Assembly: GCA_029204225.1 (NCBI GenBank) | Contig: CM055096.1 | Span: 37,279,986 to 37,343,985 of the forward strand | Reading direction: 5' to 3' | Origin: Diphasiastrum complanatum | Lineage: Eukaryota; Streptophyta; Lycopodiopsida; Lycopodiales; Lycopodiaceae | Length of the DNA: 64,000 nt | Notes under the pieces: model-generated | Databases searched by the model: none | Told to the model about the DNA's origin: nothing | The model's input: only the letters and a program-made list of their open reading frames with translations | Program-made: the position numbers and the translations under genes | Shown here: piece by piece, positions 10,185-33,770 of the stretch | How the letters are laid out: every line of letters starts with the position of its first letter | Position numbering within the stretch: position 1 is the stretch's first letter

Positions 10185-12780
10185 TCGGTATCAGAGTCAA
10201 GGTGAGGAGTGGATCTTCCACGTTTCTCCAAAGCTTTTGCTTGTCGCCGCCATTCTGCCTACGAGTTAGAAAGATAATGGTACCCTTTTTCCTGTTGGTG
10301 CTTGGATCCATGACAGTCGCTTTCATAAACACTATTTGGTGTTTGATCAATTTATTCCCTTAATGATAAATTTACCATGAATCTGAAGAGAATACTGGCA
10401 GGAATAAGCCTAAGAGAAAATGACAAGCATCTTTTAAAAAAAATTAGCAGAAAAAAATGCTAGAACTTCTTAAAAGGTCAAATTTTGGGCTTAATGAATT
10501 TTCTTTGAAAGAATTTGCAAAAGCTAACAACCTATAGTTGATTTTGGTTCCAAGAATCAAATTTAGACGAGGCCTAAAATTGGGAAGCCTAGATAAAAGC
10601 TTATTCAGCTGGCTAATCGCTAGCTTAAAAAGAAAGGCAAATCAGATGAGTTACTCAAGAGTAGCATCTCCAAGGTGAACCGTTTTACATTTTTTGCAAA
10701 AAATTAAATGGTTTACTAACTCAATCATTTCTGACTCTCTGTACAAAGAGTTGTGCACGGATTGAGAAAATAAAATATTTACCTAAATCCATAAAGATCA
10801 ATAGGTAAAGTAACGAGACATGGGACTATGGGTCAATTACCTATATAAGGACGCTTCGGCAGCTCAAATGATCATCAGGGCTATGTCTATGATCATATCT
10901 TAGCAAAAAGCCAAATCTATAGCAATTTGAGCTTATTGTCTAGCAACAAATCAGATAAACATTGAGTCATGTAACCTCTTCACATGGGAATAGCATGCAC
11001 CCAAATAGTAAAAGCCAAAACTAAAAAATGATAAGATCGGTCAATACTAAATTAACACTATTAGCCAAACTGTTGGTATGGTGCATCAACCTATAAGTCT
11101 TACCATAGAACTATTCAGTTGTTGAGTGTTAATTGGTACTGAAAGGTAAGTCGGTGGAATGGGACACCTATTTGTCTATACTAGTGGGCATGAGGGATTG
11201 AATAAGTGTTTCATTCATTTGGATCATTTTAAAATAAGATCAGGATCCAAATACAGTTAAGACTCTCACGATTAGAGAATCTAGTCTAAAATATGATTTG
11301 TCATTGATGACAAATCTTCTTAAGGGGAAGGGAAAGAAGATCAATGATAGTAAGAGTCAGTACTCTTAATGTACTTGATTACAATACTACTACTGAAAAT
11401 TGTTGATAAATATTAGCCATTCACCGAATGATAGGATCTTGCAGTAGGGGCTATTTGATCTTAGAATGGGAAATCAATAGAAATCAAGCTAACCTAAAAG
11501 AAACTCTTTTCCATAAGTATATACCTTGAGACAAGAAAGCACTATAGTGCTTAGTTCAAGTTTCAGTGTGAGACTAGGGCTAATCGCGAGAGTAAGAGAA
11601 GTGGCCGAGCTTAGGAGCCAAAAGCTCACTTGTCTAATAGATATAGACCAGGGTTTTTTATTAGATATAAAACAGAATAGAATGCCTTGAGATGAGTTCT
11701 TGCAAGTAGTTATTTGAATCCTTGAGGATAAAATGAGAGTATTTTCTCAGATCAAATCCTTATACAATTTGGAAAGCTTTCCAAGATGGAAGTCTATAGA
11801 GGTCTAAGGCAATTTCTAGAGCTAGAAAAGGCATTTTTTAATCCAAGAGTACATCAGTGAACGTTGAGGGTAATGAGTCCAAAAGCACATCAGCAAATGG
11901 TGAAGATAACGTTGAGGATTCAAGATCCAAGCAAACGTAAGAGGGTGCTGAGGATTCTGATTTGCCCAAGCATAACAAAGTGGTTGAGGACACCAGTAAG
12001 CAAGGATTCAGTATTTCATCATACGTCACTCTATAGAAATATAGTGTATGTCCTTGATAAATAGGCACCTAAACAAAATGATGTAAAGGATACTTTGGCA
12101 TACCATAGATTTATGCTTCTTTGGAGGCATTTGCTTTGGCTAGTATAAGATTGGACTTCCAAGGGTATGTGATAGTCACCAGAAAAGTGCGAGAAATGGA
12201 GTGTCTTGGCAAGTAGGATGAAATGAAAAAGCACTTCCATAGTGCCTAAGGTCCAAAAGGATCAAGGATCCGGAGGGATCAAGACACACTGAGGGTCACA
12301 AGCATACCCATTGACCATAGTAGCCGGATTTGTTTCCGACCAGTGGAACAAGCATTAAGAGTTTGTTAAGTTTTTTTCTAGATAGGCTATGGTCTAAGTA
12401 TCAGCCACTTATTAATACATGGATGATCAAAACAATCTAGTGCTGAAAGGTATGGTTTATGTATACGTAAAGTAATGCTGAAGGATATGTCTTGTGCGTA
12501 CATCAGCAAGAAGCAAACGATCTGAAAAAAGTAATTTCCTTTTTAGAGTTTGCTGGTTATAGTTCTAGACATTCAGCGATGGGACTTAGCACTTTGCTGA
12601 TGTGTGGTTTAGCCATGTGACCGGGGTTACAAGGTTCAAGAAAGAAGTTAGATAGCAGAACATGCTTGAGTAGCATTAAAAATAGGCCCAAAATTGAGAA
12701 AACAATATGCGAATCTGCCAGAAGGGATGTTTAGTTCACTATTTGTAAGAGTCTTTCTGAAAGAGTCACAGTGTACTCTA
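10185..12780. other. Probable internal remnant of an LTR element; no clear genes
   Basis: It follows the primer-like site at 10187. Frames are short and heavily interrupted. A stretch near 10290-10350 (GAWIHDSRFHKH) faintly recalls a copia protease (W-x-x-D-S-G) but is too weak to assign. The frame around 11830-12060 is Ser/Lys/Glu-rich and unrecognised. I looked here for the missing 3' exons of the choline kinase and did not find them. Confidence 0.35.
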
Positions 12781-12786
12781 AAATAT

Positions 12787-13052
12787 TATGATCATGGAGA
12801 GGTATCGAAGACAATGGGATGAAAGTATTGCCAACTCCAGAGCCCAGTTCTCCCCAAGCAGCTGTTGTAGATCGTCTTAGAAAATCAATATAGTTGTAGT
12901 CACTTATCAACAAAAACCCAATTTATGTTTTAAGAAAGAGCAATAATAAGATGATCTACAACAGCTGCTTGTGGGGAGAGGACTGAGCTCTGGACTTGAG
13001 CAAAACTTTCCTCCCATTGTCTCCGATACCTCTCCATGATCATGATATTCTT
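12787..13052. repeat. Imperfect inverted repeat (hairpin), arms about 100 bp
   Basis: The left arm (about 12787-12885) and the reverse complement of the right arm (about 12949-13052) share blocks such as ATGATCATGGAGAGGTATCG, AGACAATGGGA and AAGCAGCTGTTGTAGATC. Identity is roughly 85 percent by eye, around a loop of about 60 bases. A transcript across it would fold into a long stem. It may be a small foldback transposon or a duplicated and inverted segment. Confidence 0.8.
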
Positions 13053-13664
13053 CCTTGGATAAGGACATGAATATGGTTGAAAAATGCAACTTGAGCTGTA
13101 GATATATGATCATCAAGCTGCACAAGTGCAGGACAATAACCAATAGCAGGGAAGACGTTAGGTAAAGAGTTCTAGAAAAGTTATGCTATGTATGAAAGAG
13201 ATGCAATAATGGAAAACCATAAACTCTGGAGGTTTATCTGCCTAGCCTCTATATATCAAAATGACATGTCTAAAGAGCATCTCAAGTGTAGGAAGAATAT
13301 TGAAGTGAAAATTTCCCATAAACTAGTGCAATTGGAAACTTATAAATAGAACTCATACGCATTTAATCAAGAACTTGGGAAGTGCAGTGTCCTACTGTAG
13401 GAAGAACAATGATGTAAAACGTTGTTTAAAATGACACAACAATATGGCATTTGGTGAAACTGGAAAATCAGTATGTCAAATTTCAAATTTTAGACATCAA
13501 AATCAGTACGTGGCTACAGCTAGAGAAATGATATCACTTGTGAAGTCTTGTAGATCGTTTCTAGCCCTAAAGCAAGTTAGTACAAAATAGAGAAAATAGT
13601 GGAGAGACATCAATCTTAACTTCACACTGATCCATTTTCAGCATCTGAGTTAAACAAGCCTCAC

Positions 13665-24836
<11,172 letters not shown>

Positions 24837-25660
24837 CTGTTCCAAGGAATGTTAACACAAACCATACTTTGTAACTTTAAGAAAAAAATTCTCCCATTGA
24901 GTTCATTTTCAATTATGAAACATGCATGCAAAAACAAACATGGCTTTGAAAGCAACCTAAATCATATACAGGGTAAACCACACCTACAAAAGTTATACCT
25001 CATCATAAATTAAGCCAATATACACTAAAACAACCAATGAAGTCACTACCACTCAATAAGTTATTAGCTCACAACAAGTAACACATGGCTCGTGCAATTG
25101 CGCCCAAGAATGCTTTGTGTATCTATCGAGGCATGGCATGCACTTAACTAGGAGAATGAAACTTTTAAATATCATATGGACTAGAAAAAATTGCAAACTC
25201 AACGAATAAAGATCAAAAATTTAAGGTCAAACTATCTCTAGCTCTACAATCCCCATCTTCACACTTTAAAGAAGTTCAAAATCCAAATATACTGTACATC
25301 AGTTGATTATTAACAATGTGGTATTGTACTTGTCAGGTCGATCATGGTGCCAATATTGATACTTGTACTACCCAAAGGATGTTAACATTGATTCGGTCAT
25401 CATGTTGCGGCAGGGCTTCGTGTACAAGTGCGTCTGATGTAACGATCAAATGTGGTTGAGTCAACTAGGCAGCTACTGGCACATCCTCATTTTGCAAGCG
25501 ACTGTTGTTCATATTGGCAAAGATTTGATAATTCTTCTTAATTTGAAACTTCTTCCAATTAGCAAAACGGAGCAACATCACTAGGAGACAGTATTTTAAT
25601 ATTGTTCCTCCTTCTACGTTCCTCTTCAAGCAAAGCAACAATCATGCTTTCATTACAAAG
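24837..25660. other. Upstream of the kinase exon, no confident feature
   Basis: Expected to contain the intron and preceding exon of the choline kinase, but no Gly-rich ATP-loop exon was found on the minus strand. A minus-strand stretch near 25520-25650 (ALLEEERRRRN) may be a remnant of some transposon gene but cannot be assigned. Confidence 0.35.
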
Positions 25661-26183
25661 TGTCATGGCCCTAATGGGGGTTTGGACCATTAGGGGGGGC
25701 CTTGGACATAGGGACCAGGCCTAACCTGGATATTAGTCAAGTAGGACCATGGGGTCAAGTGACCACCTGCATGCGATATTAGCATGTGTGTTGCATCCTA
25801 GTATGGGATAGGATGTACATGCATTGTGCTATTGCATGGGTCTTAGCTATTATGGGTTAGGGGTACCTACATGCAGTGGACATGCATGGGACGTTGGCAT
25901 GATCAGTTAGAGTGCTTCCATGTGGATTCGGTGCATGGGCAGGTGAGTTTGACTCTATGTTCTATATATACCCTCACCAGTGTCCATGAGGATCATGGAG
26001 AGTTTGGTAGTCGTTATGCTGTTAGACTATGCAGCACTGCTCCTGTGATTTGCCTATCTCCTGGAATGCTCGGGGGCTAGACCGGTATTGGGTCTAGGTT
26101 TGCTTGGGACGGTTTCGTCTACTGCATTCTCCCTTTGGTGTTCTTGGTGCTCTATCTCGATTGGGAGTCCTGTAGGACGTTTT
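25661..26183 (+). repeat. Gypsy LTR (same family as at 1093)
   Basis: It starts TGTCATGGCCC and matches the LTR at 1093-1570 over most of its length, including TATATATACCCTCACCAGTG. A tRNA-Met primer site (TGGTATCAGAGC, 26186-26197) follows, so this was a 5' LTR. The exact end before the primer site is uncertain. Only about 75 bases of leader remain before the sequence changes to a copia gag in the opposite direction near 26271. Confidence 0.85.
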
Positions 26184-26270
26184 ATTGGTATCAGAGCAGC
26201 CAATCGAGACGTTGGAGTGGCAACGTGTGAGGGATGTGCTGTGGAATCAAGGGCTCAACAATCGGTTGGT

Positions 26271-26895
26271 TTTTGGTAAATTGGTCGTCCTTCTTAGAAG
26301 CAAATGCATGTTCTGGATTATCTTCCCTTTCAGAAAGATTCTTCCTTCTCATCTCCTCCTGTAAAAGAAGACCACATAACTCCCCAAAGGTTGGGAGTTT
26401 CTCCCTAGCAGAAAGGGACATCACATAGTCTTGATAGTTGAATGACAAGCTATTCAAGACTATGGGGACAATACTCTTGTCACTTACTGTCTCTCCAACT
26501 AAAGCAAGTTGGTCCATTAGGTCCTTGACCTTTGTGATATGATCACCAATTGTTGCACCTGCTTCCATCTTGAGAGTATGTAACCTGTTTTGCAAATACA
26601 CCAGCTTGGCTGAATCCACTGTTTCAAACATAGACTTCAGAATAGTCCAAGCATCCACTGCATCCCTTGCATTGCAAATGTGAGGAATAATATTGTCCTT
26701 GCCAGAAAGATTGATCATCCTATGAGCTTTCTGTCTCCTGTTCATGTAGTCCTTCAATTCAGGATCAGATGTTGGTACAGGCTCTATACCTGCCATCAAC
26801 TCCCAGCAATTCATGTCCATCAAAATATTAACCATCTTGAACTTCCACACTCTGTAGTTTGTGCCATCAAGTTTGCTAGATTCACCCAGCCCCAA
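26271..26895 (-). pseudogene. Ty1/copia gag (UBN2-type), truncated
   Basis: A frame of 234 codons on the minus strand starts at 26895. The first ~208 residues fit the copia gag polyprotein: LDGTNYRVWKFKM at the N-terminus, then AHRMINLSGKDNIIPHI, AWTILKSMFETVDSAKLVYL, GDHITKVKDLMDQLALVGE and LPTFGELCGLLLQEEMRR. It is uninterrupted but ends at about 26271, where the leader of the gypsy LTR begins; the zinc knuckle, protease and the rest of pol are missing. A long leader (26896-27362) separates it from its own LTR. The intact frame suggests a fairly recent insertion compared with the others. Confidence 0.9.
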
Positions 26896-27362
26896 GACTA
26901 GCCATGCTATAATCTGTGCTCAAACATAAGCTCAACCTGAAAGAGATCGGAAAAGAAACAACTTCCAGCAACAAGGGTTTGACCCCAAACTAGGGTATGT
27001 AGCCACTTCAAGGCAACCCTTCAGCTCCTGCTTTTGTCTTTGCCACTTGGTATGGCCTCACTAGCACAAGCACTAGGCCCCACTGGTTCAGTAACCAAAG
27101 GCCCCTACAGAATATGCGCCCTAATTTTGTGTAAGCTCCTCCAGAAAGACCTTCCAAAACTCAGCCAGAATTAGAAAGTTTTTGGATCATCCCACTCCCC
27201 TTGCCAATAGCTCTCCAACAGTGCAAGACTCAACCTGATTTGACACCTATAAATCAAAAGCGCCCTCTTTCAAGATTGAGGTGCTTGTAGAAGATGAGAA
27301 TCTTCTCAAGAATCTGAGCACTGAAGTTTCTCTCACTCACAGACTCTCAGGCTAGACAACCT

Positions 27363-27783
27363 GCTCTGATACCATGATGATTTGCAAGACCCAGCTATGG
27401 AGCATCTTAACCTCAAAATACTAGATCAACTATAAAAGCTTGAGAAACATAGCTATGGAAAACATCACATACAAGGAGAATTGCATAAGCACCTCACAAC
27501 ACCAAAAGTTAGAAGTAGAAATGAATTGCTAGAGGGAGAGAGAGGAGGGCGTGGGTCCTCCAAATCCCTTGTGAGGCAAGCACCTCCTTTACATGCATAG
27601 AAGGTCTAGGTGTCAACCATAGGAGTGAGCTACTTGGCCAAGTGGCCCACTTGCACTAATTTACTCAACTTACAAAAGGGGGGTCCCATGTATTTATTTA
27701 ACAACATGCCCCATGAATTATGTACAACTTACAACTTAACTAGTGCTTAGCCAAAGGGGTAAAATAGGCATTACTCTTCAACA
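27363..27783 (-). repeat. Copia 5' LTR and primer binding site
   Basis: On the minus strand the LTR starts TGTTGAAGAGTAATGCC at 27783 and ends ATCATCA at 27375 (409 bp, TG and CA termini). The primer site TGGTATCAGAGC follows directly at 27374-27363. It belongs to the gag at 26895. No second LTR of this element is in the window. Confidence 0.85.
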
Positions 27784-27799
27784 ATTGTTTCCTCATCTC

Positions 27800-29006
27800 T
27801 AGTCCAGTATTTAATATGAGACAAGCCGCTCTTGCCAGGCTAGGTAAGGGACACGCATCACTGGTCCAGCTTGAAAGGTTTTGTTTCAGACGATACATAC
27901 ATGATGCTCCGAGTAAGTGCCATTCGTTTGATATCATGGTCACACCGACAGTTATGTATGCAGCAGAGACTTGGTGTACGGGTCTCACCCGTGGGCTGAC
28001 ATATCTCGCCTGCAGATTACTATGCTTTCACATATGATTCAAGCGAAACCTTTTGTCCCTCCCCAGATTATACTTGCCGAGTTTGTAGTTCCTCCATTAC
28101 AGGTCGAGGCTATTTTTCGGATTGCTATTTTCCTTCAAAGACTGATGCGGATGGACAACAGAGAGTCCAGATATTCCTAGCTATTTTTCGGATTGCTATT
28201 TTCCTTCAGAGACTGATGCGGATGGACAACAGAGAGTCCAGATATTCCTAGCTATTTTTCGGATTGTTATTTTCCTTCAGAGACTGATGCAGATGGAGAA
28301 CAGAGAGTCCAGATATTCCTATGCGGCCCTTACCTCATCGCGGTTACTCCACAGCCAAGGTTTTCATTTCTCATAGTTTTCTCAGGCAGAAAGGCTACTT
28401 AACTACGTCGGTATTTCTTTATTGTCACTTCCGGAGGGCCTGCATGACTATATCTGTCAATCTATATACAGATCCTACATACATCGAGTTTGGGAGGGGC
28501 AGCTTGGAGTGAAGTCCTTTTACTACAGATCCATCTTCATGGAGACCGATTGTACGGGTTGTCCTATCTCCCCCAGATATCTAGATGGAGGTTTGTCACA
28601 TGGTTTGAGATTTATATTGGGACAGTTTAGAGTCTCATCTCATCAACTACACATTGAGATAGGCCGTTTTCATGGCACACCCAGGGAGGCTAAAGTTTGT
28701 CAAATTTGTTCACTTGGGGAGATTGAGGACGAAGATCATTTCATTTTCAAATACCTTTTCATTTTCGGATACCTAGTTTATTATGAGATTAGAGCACGAA
28801 ACCATTGTTTACATCGGGACTCCTCCAGGTCACTTCAAGCTTTGATCACATATGAGGATCCTCGCTGTCTAGCTTTGATGATACGTGAGATGATGCTTTT
28901 GAGACGAGAGTTAATCAGTGCCCAGATCAGTATGGATCCTCAGACCAGTATCACAGACTTCTTTTCCAGACGCCAACAGAGGCCCATCGATGATACAGAG
29001 GATTGA
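27800..29006 (+). pseudogene. LINE (non-LTR retrotransposon) ORF2 C-terminal remnant
   Basis: Three frames carry the end of a LINE reverse-transcriptase protein. 27816-28037 has VTPTVMYAAETW, the block V-x-P-T-x-L-Y-G-x-E-x-W found downstream of the RT palm. 28422-29006 has LRFILGQFRVSSHQLHIEIG and then VCQICSLGEIEDEDHFIFK, the CCHC-type end region (C-x2-C ... H) typical of plant LINEs; the last Cys reads Tyr. Between them a 71-bp segment is triplicated. The RT palm and the apurinic endonuclease are absent, consistent with 5' truncation. No poly-A tail is obvious. Confidence 0.8.
28107..28323. repeat. Triplicated 71-bp unit inside the LINE remnant
   Basis: The unit CTATTTTTCGGATTGCTATT...CCAGATATTCCTAG occurs three times in tandem (about 28109-28180, 28181-28251, 28252-28322) with only a few substitutions. 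As 71 is not a multiple of 3, each copy shifts the reading frame. Confidence 0.95.
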
Positions 29007-29395
29007 TCGGAAAATGAGATAGATATTCCAGTCAGAGATAGACATCGTGCCAGACGTTAGTGCATCAGACCGAGCCATTCCTCTAGTAGCACGAGGCTGA
29101 GTAGGCGACAGATGGTTCACAGGTCCATGCAGAGACAGTTCCACTCCTCACATCCAAAGCACTCCACGATTTTGATTACGGCCTACTTTAGGGCTTCAGC
29201 TGAGATCTAAGACTTGTTTTAAATCATGATATTATGTGTTACTTTCCAGTTAATAGAGAGATATACAACATATTTAGCTCAAATTGTTTATTTTTACTTA
29301 GTACGTTTTTTTTTACGGAGACGTTCTTTACATGCTCCTAGAGTATCATACACACTTGAGATGTACATTTATTAATGTCTTATAAGTACCCTCAG
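29007..29395. other. Tail of LINE region, no gene
   Basis: Non-coding sequence between the LINE remnant and the CT tract. It includes a run of nine T residues near 29306. Confidence 0.4.

Positions 29396-29458
<63 letters not shown>
29396..29458. repeat. (CT)n microsatellite
   Basis: About 30 CT units with one TT interruption near 29410. Confidence 0.97.
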
Positions 29459-31476
29459 CTAAGGGGCTGATTTGTCATTCTAAGCTTCTTGTATTTATGC
29501 AGCTTCTAGGGGTTGTCTCCCAAGGGCTTGAAACATCAAGGGATGCATGAGTTGTGGATATAAGAGTCAAAGAATAGTAATTGTCAAGTTCCTATGCGCC
29601 ACGTGGTGATCCAGATTTTAAGTTGCAACTTTGCTTGGAGATTTTGAACAAACCTCAAAACCATATCTTTCAAACTATGAGTTAACCATAGCTTTTTAAT
29701 GTAGGGGTAAATCCTAACCTCCAAATTCTATTCTAAGGCTCCGACCCCATCCATCCATGATCTCAAAGTTTAAATCTTGTCATTTTCTCACCGTTCTCTC
29801 AAAAAATAAAATTTCCACTTTCTAAAAAGTGACCATTTTTCTATAGAGCTTTGATACAATTTACTCTATGATATCCCTCAAAATCTTGTCCAAAACAAGT
29901 TCCCTTTACCCTCTATGATCAAAGAAATTGGAAAACTTGCACGAGGTATGCTACACTTGAAGTCTCAAACTCTTTTTGTAGATAAAACATCAAGCTCACC
30001 TAAAGGGTTATATATTGTCCTATGACAAAAAAAATGTCCTCACTTAACTACATGGTAGAGTTTTACTTGATGCTTTAGCCATTTAGACATCTAGTTCCCT
30101 CTCTCTCATTGAATCTTTTCTCCTAAACCATTGAGCTTTGAGCAACAAAATTCAGCCTACACATTGAGTTTCAATCAACAACATCAAACTTCTAGTACAT
30201 GAAGAAATTAGTGAAAACAAGTTCAATGAATAGAAATTCTACATAGCTTCTAGTAACCATCATGGTATGTAGAGCATTGTTCAAGCATTACATTGCATGT
30301 GCCTATAGTTCTCTTTTTTAATTGTGACTCTAGTTCAAAAACTACTTGTTGAACTGTGACCCCACCCAAGATCTTTATCTAGAAACAAATCACCTTAAAT
30401 ATGGAAAACTTACACAATAAGACACAAAATTGAATACAAATTGCAAAGAAAGAAACAATTTAAAATGAAAATCAAGATGGAAGAAAAGGACTAAAATAAA
30501 TAGCTACCATATAAGGCTTTAAGACATATAGCTTGCCAATAACCTTCAAATGTTGCAAAGGTTAAGAAGATTTCTTTTTCAATCACTTCAAATTGAAATG
30601 AGACAAATTAACAGAGAGGAGAGAGCATCACGCACTAAGGTTTGTTATGCCTCCAGATATAGGTGCAACTCCAAGATCATTGTCATCAAAGTGGGACCAC
30701 GACTTCACAAAGTATCTAGAAAGTTTTCTGCAAAATCCCAAAATGTACTTTTTATGGTATGTTAGCAAAAGAGAGTGAGAAAGAGAAAGAGAAGTAGAAT
30801 AAGAATGGACAGGAGATCAAAATCGTAATGTAGGACTCAATACATACTCCCTAGCATTTAGTGCACAAGTGAAAATATAAGAAGGCACAATATACATACC
30901 AATGCAAATATAAGCTCCAATCTTTCTAACATACAACCATTGACCTATTGTCAAGTTCCCTACATTTATATCTATTTTGTGTTGTCTCATTTGAGGCACT
31001 TCCAATGAGCCCACTTGAGATATTGAGGATCTTCTAGTGATAATCTTTTGAATAGGTGGTCCCCACCTCTTCACAATTCCATAATACTTACAATGTTAAC
31101 TTTGAGGGATTCACCAAACACTTTCCAACCATAACATAAAACTCTAGTTATTAGAATTTAAAGAGTCATGTCTTCTTTTAAAAACTCCAACGTCCACTTT
31201 CGAAACATGAAAATTCCAAGGCATGTAGCTATTTTCTATATACCACTCAAACTTCTTGTCCAAAGAAATGCTACAATGACAATCCTTGACATTGGAACTT
31301 CAAGAGAGAGAATAGCCCATTGTAGAGAGCGTGACAAAAAGCACTACTTTTCTTCGAGAATTTTGAGAGAAGATCAAAGAGACAAAGCTTGTGGAGTGGG
31401 GGGATCTTTGAAGAAGGCAACCAACCAGCATTTTTTCAATTGGGGCCATAGTTGTGTCAAGGGCGGACATTTTCTA
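29459..31476. other. Non-coding stretch
   Basis: AT-rich sequence without recognisable exons or transposon domains. Open frames at 30550-30765 and 30817-31074 (minus) have no family resemblance. Confidence 0.4.
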
Positions 31477-31478
31477 GA

Positions 31479-31567
<89 letters not shown>
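31477..31567. repeat. (GA)n microsatellite
   Basis: About 45 uninterrupted GA units. The Arg-Glu and Leu-Ser frames across it are artefacts of the repeat. Confidence 0.98.
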
Positions 31568-31569
<2 letters not shown>

Positions 31570-32185
31570 TTGAAGGTTTTTGTAGGTTTGCTAATTTACT
31601 ACTAAGTAGCCATGTACATTGTACATTGTAATATGTATGGTGTGACATTCATGTTTTGAGTGACGAGTAACAATGATCGATCTTTCTAGTCATGTATGGA
31701 AGTTGGTAATTACTAGCTAATGTCCCAGATGATATCAGATAGATCATAGATAAACTGCAGGCAACAGATGGATCAAGAACCCTAAACTGCAGGTGACAGG
31801 TACTGTTAGGTAACAAGACTCATGAGTTGGAAGTTCGAAGTTCCGCATCAGGATTCGAATTTCACTATCAATTAATCGCAAATTATAATCTACATGTTAC
31901 CCATTAACACTAAGAAAGAACTTGTTGTTGGCATAATTGAAGGGTAGAAATCAAGGAAGCAGGGGGGAAAAAACCCTAAAACCGATTCGCCGGTTCAAAC
32001 CTGGAGAGGTCGATTCTTTCCCGATTCAAACACGCTTCGAAAAGGCGATTCAAAAAGTACCATAAAACTTTGCTACCTATTATTTCCTTGTATGTAAGTA
32101 TACTGTGGAGATGCCTAACGAGAGAATTTCAATAGTCCGAAAAGCTAGTGCAATTGCCTCTCACCATTCATATTTATACTAAGAG
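31568..32185. other. Non-coding stretch
   Basis: No gene seen. A GGATTCGAAT motif near 31852 recalls a tRNA B box, but no cloverleaf can be drawn around it. Confidence 0.4.
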
Positions 32186-32330
32186 CCTTGACTTTGAAAT
32201 CACTTGACTTGCACACTTTGATGTCGTGCTAGGTAAGAGTTGGCATGCAGCTAGGCAGCCAACAATAGAATTTGTTAACCATACATATAAGTTTGAGCAT
32301 GGGGATCCATAGCTTGAAAGCAAGGAGAAG
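32186..32330 (+). pseudogene. Gypsy protease fragment
   Basis: The + strand reads LDFEIT-LAHFDVVLGKSWHA followed by RQPTIEF and TYKFEHGDP. It is nearly the same as the protease C-terminal block of the gypsy element at 18930-19060 (FDIVLGKRWHASKQPAIDF, YKFGHEG). The D-T-G active site would lie upstream and is missing. It is a small relic of the same gypsy family; what follows to 32520 may be its continuation but is not recognisable. Confidence 0.75.
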
Positions 32331-33770
32331 TTGCATGATGGCCTTCTCAATTCTACTTTGCCAATAAAGAAACAGACTTTCGAGTGTTTGTACTTATGTT
32401 TGTTGAATGCAAATGACATTGTGGATGAATCTCTTGTTTCAAGTTTTGAAAAGGTAGACAGGCAAGTACATGGTGGTTGCAATCTACATCAGATAAGCAT
32501 GGAATCTCCTACTCACACATAGAGTCACTTGCTCCAAACAACTTTCCAACTTAGAAAGCATCTCCTCGTGACATCTATTTATCCTGACACTATGTCATAT
32601 GCAAACTTCCCAACTAGTGTACGGCCATCTTCCTTGAAGAAACCTGCTTCACTTAAGAAGACTTCATATTGATTCTCTAAGGCTGATCAATAACCTGTCA
32701 AGAAGCCTTGGGCTTATCAGTCCAACTTTTTGCCCTTCCCACATCAAAACTCAAGTTCAACGACAACTCCGCTCCAGAGTGAGCCTTGGGCTGCTGACAA
32801 AGGTTCTGCATACTTCATCGACTTCACTCTTTGATGAGTCAAAAATCTGCCACCAAGTAGGGTTTCCAGGTAGTGGCACCTGAAATCTTTGAGCGACAGC
32901 ATATACCACACAACAAGCTACAACCTCAATTTTGAAGAGCACACAAAGAGTTGTGCATAGTTGTCGTTGGCTAGATTCCAGGCTTCCTGCATGAGCTCAG
33001 GTTGCTCAACAGGTGCATCCAACTGCAGCAAACTTCACTTGATAAAACAACAATCCTTCCTATTTGCAAACAATGACTAGTTGTCCTCCTCTTCAGTAAT
33101 GGTTGTACTTGCACTGACCTCCTCTTCAATGCATCTTGAAATTTGATAGTTGTGTGGATGCGTGCTGAAGTCCTGCTGTCCTATTACTAAACTCACGTGG
33201 ATAATAATAGGCAATGATGTTGAGCATAAAACCAACTCCTAATGATGGAGCAGGATGGAGTGAATTTCCAGCTATTACTTCTCCAACAATAGGTACATCG
33301 CTTTCTTCTCCAACAATGAATCTCCAATTATCTTCAAAAAATTCATGAGGAATCCCTGCAAACTTCTTGTAGTAAACAACAACTGATCTGGCTCAGTGAC
33401 CACTGAACAATTTCCAGCAAACCAACGAGCAGTCCTAGCTCAGTCCAATGAACAATTTCCAGCACACCTATAGCAACTTCCTACACAATCTGCAGCAATG
33501 ATCTTTATCAAAACTATAATTCTCCTGAATTCAGAACCTTTTAACATTGAGGTAGACTTCATAGTCTCCTCATCCTCCTCATCCAGCAGAGCTCTTCTCC
33601 TTGCAGCACCAAATCTCCTCACAAAGTTGCCACCGTTAGATGAAAATCGAAAATTGAGAGCTAGCTAGGGACACCACCTCCTTCACCTTGAAGATGGTCA
33701 AATCAATCTACATATGGTGATTGATCTGGGTCGTTAAGTATCTCCTTGCTCTCTCGAATCGTGAACTGAA
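32331..33770. other. Internal region of a minus-strand LTR element, unassigned
   Basis: It lies downstream (in minus orientation) of the LTR and primer site at 33771-34211 and should hold that element's leader and gag, but no gag, protease or RT motif could be read on either strand. Confidence 0.4.

Noticed and set aside
10290-10350. Copia protease active site
   Set aside because: Only a faint W-x-x-D-S resemblance; the Gly and flanking blocks are missing.
12787-13052. microRNA precursor
   Set aside because: The stem is long and near-perfect, more like a young inverted repeat; without small-RNA data a miRNA call is unsupported.
25520-25650. DNA transposase exon on the minus strand
   Set aside because: A short charged stretch (ALLEEERRRRN) with stops on both sides; no catalytic DDE motif found.
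31840-31870. tRNA or tRNA-derived SINE
   Set aside because: A B-box-like GGATTCGAAT is present, but no A box at the right distance and no cloverleaf.
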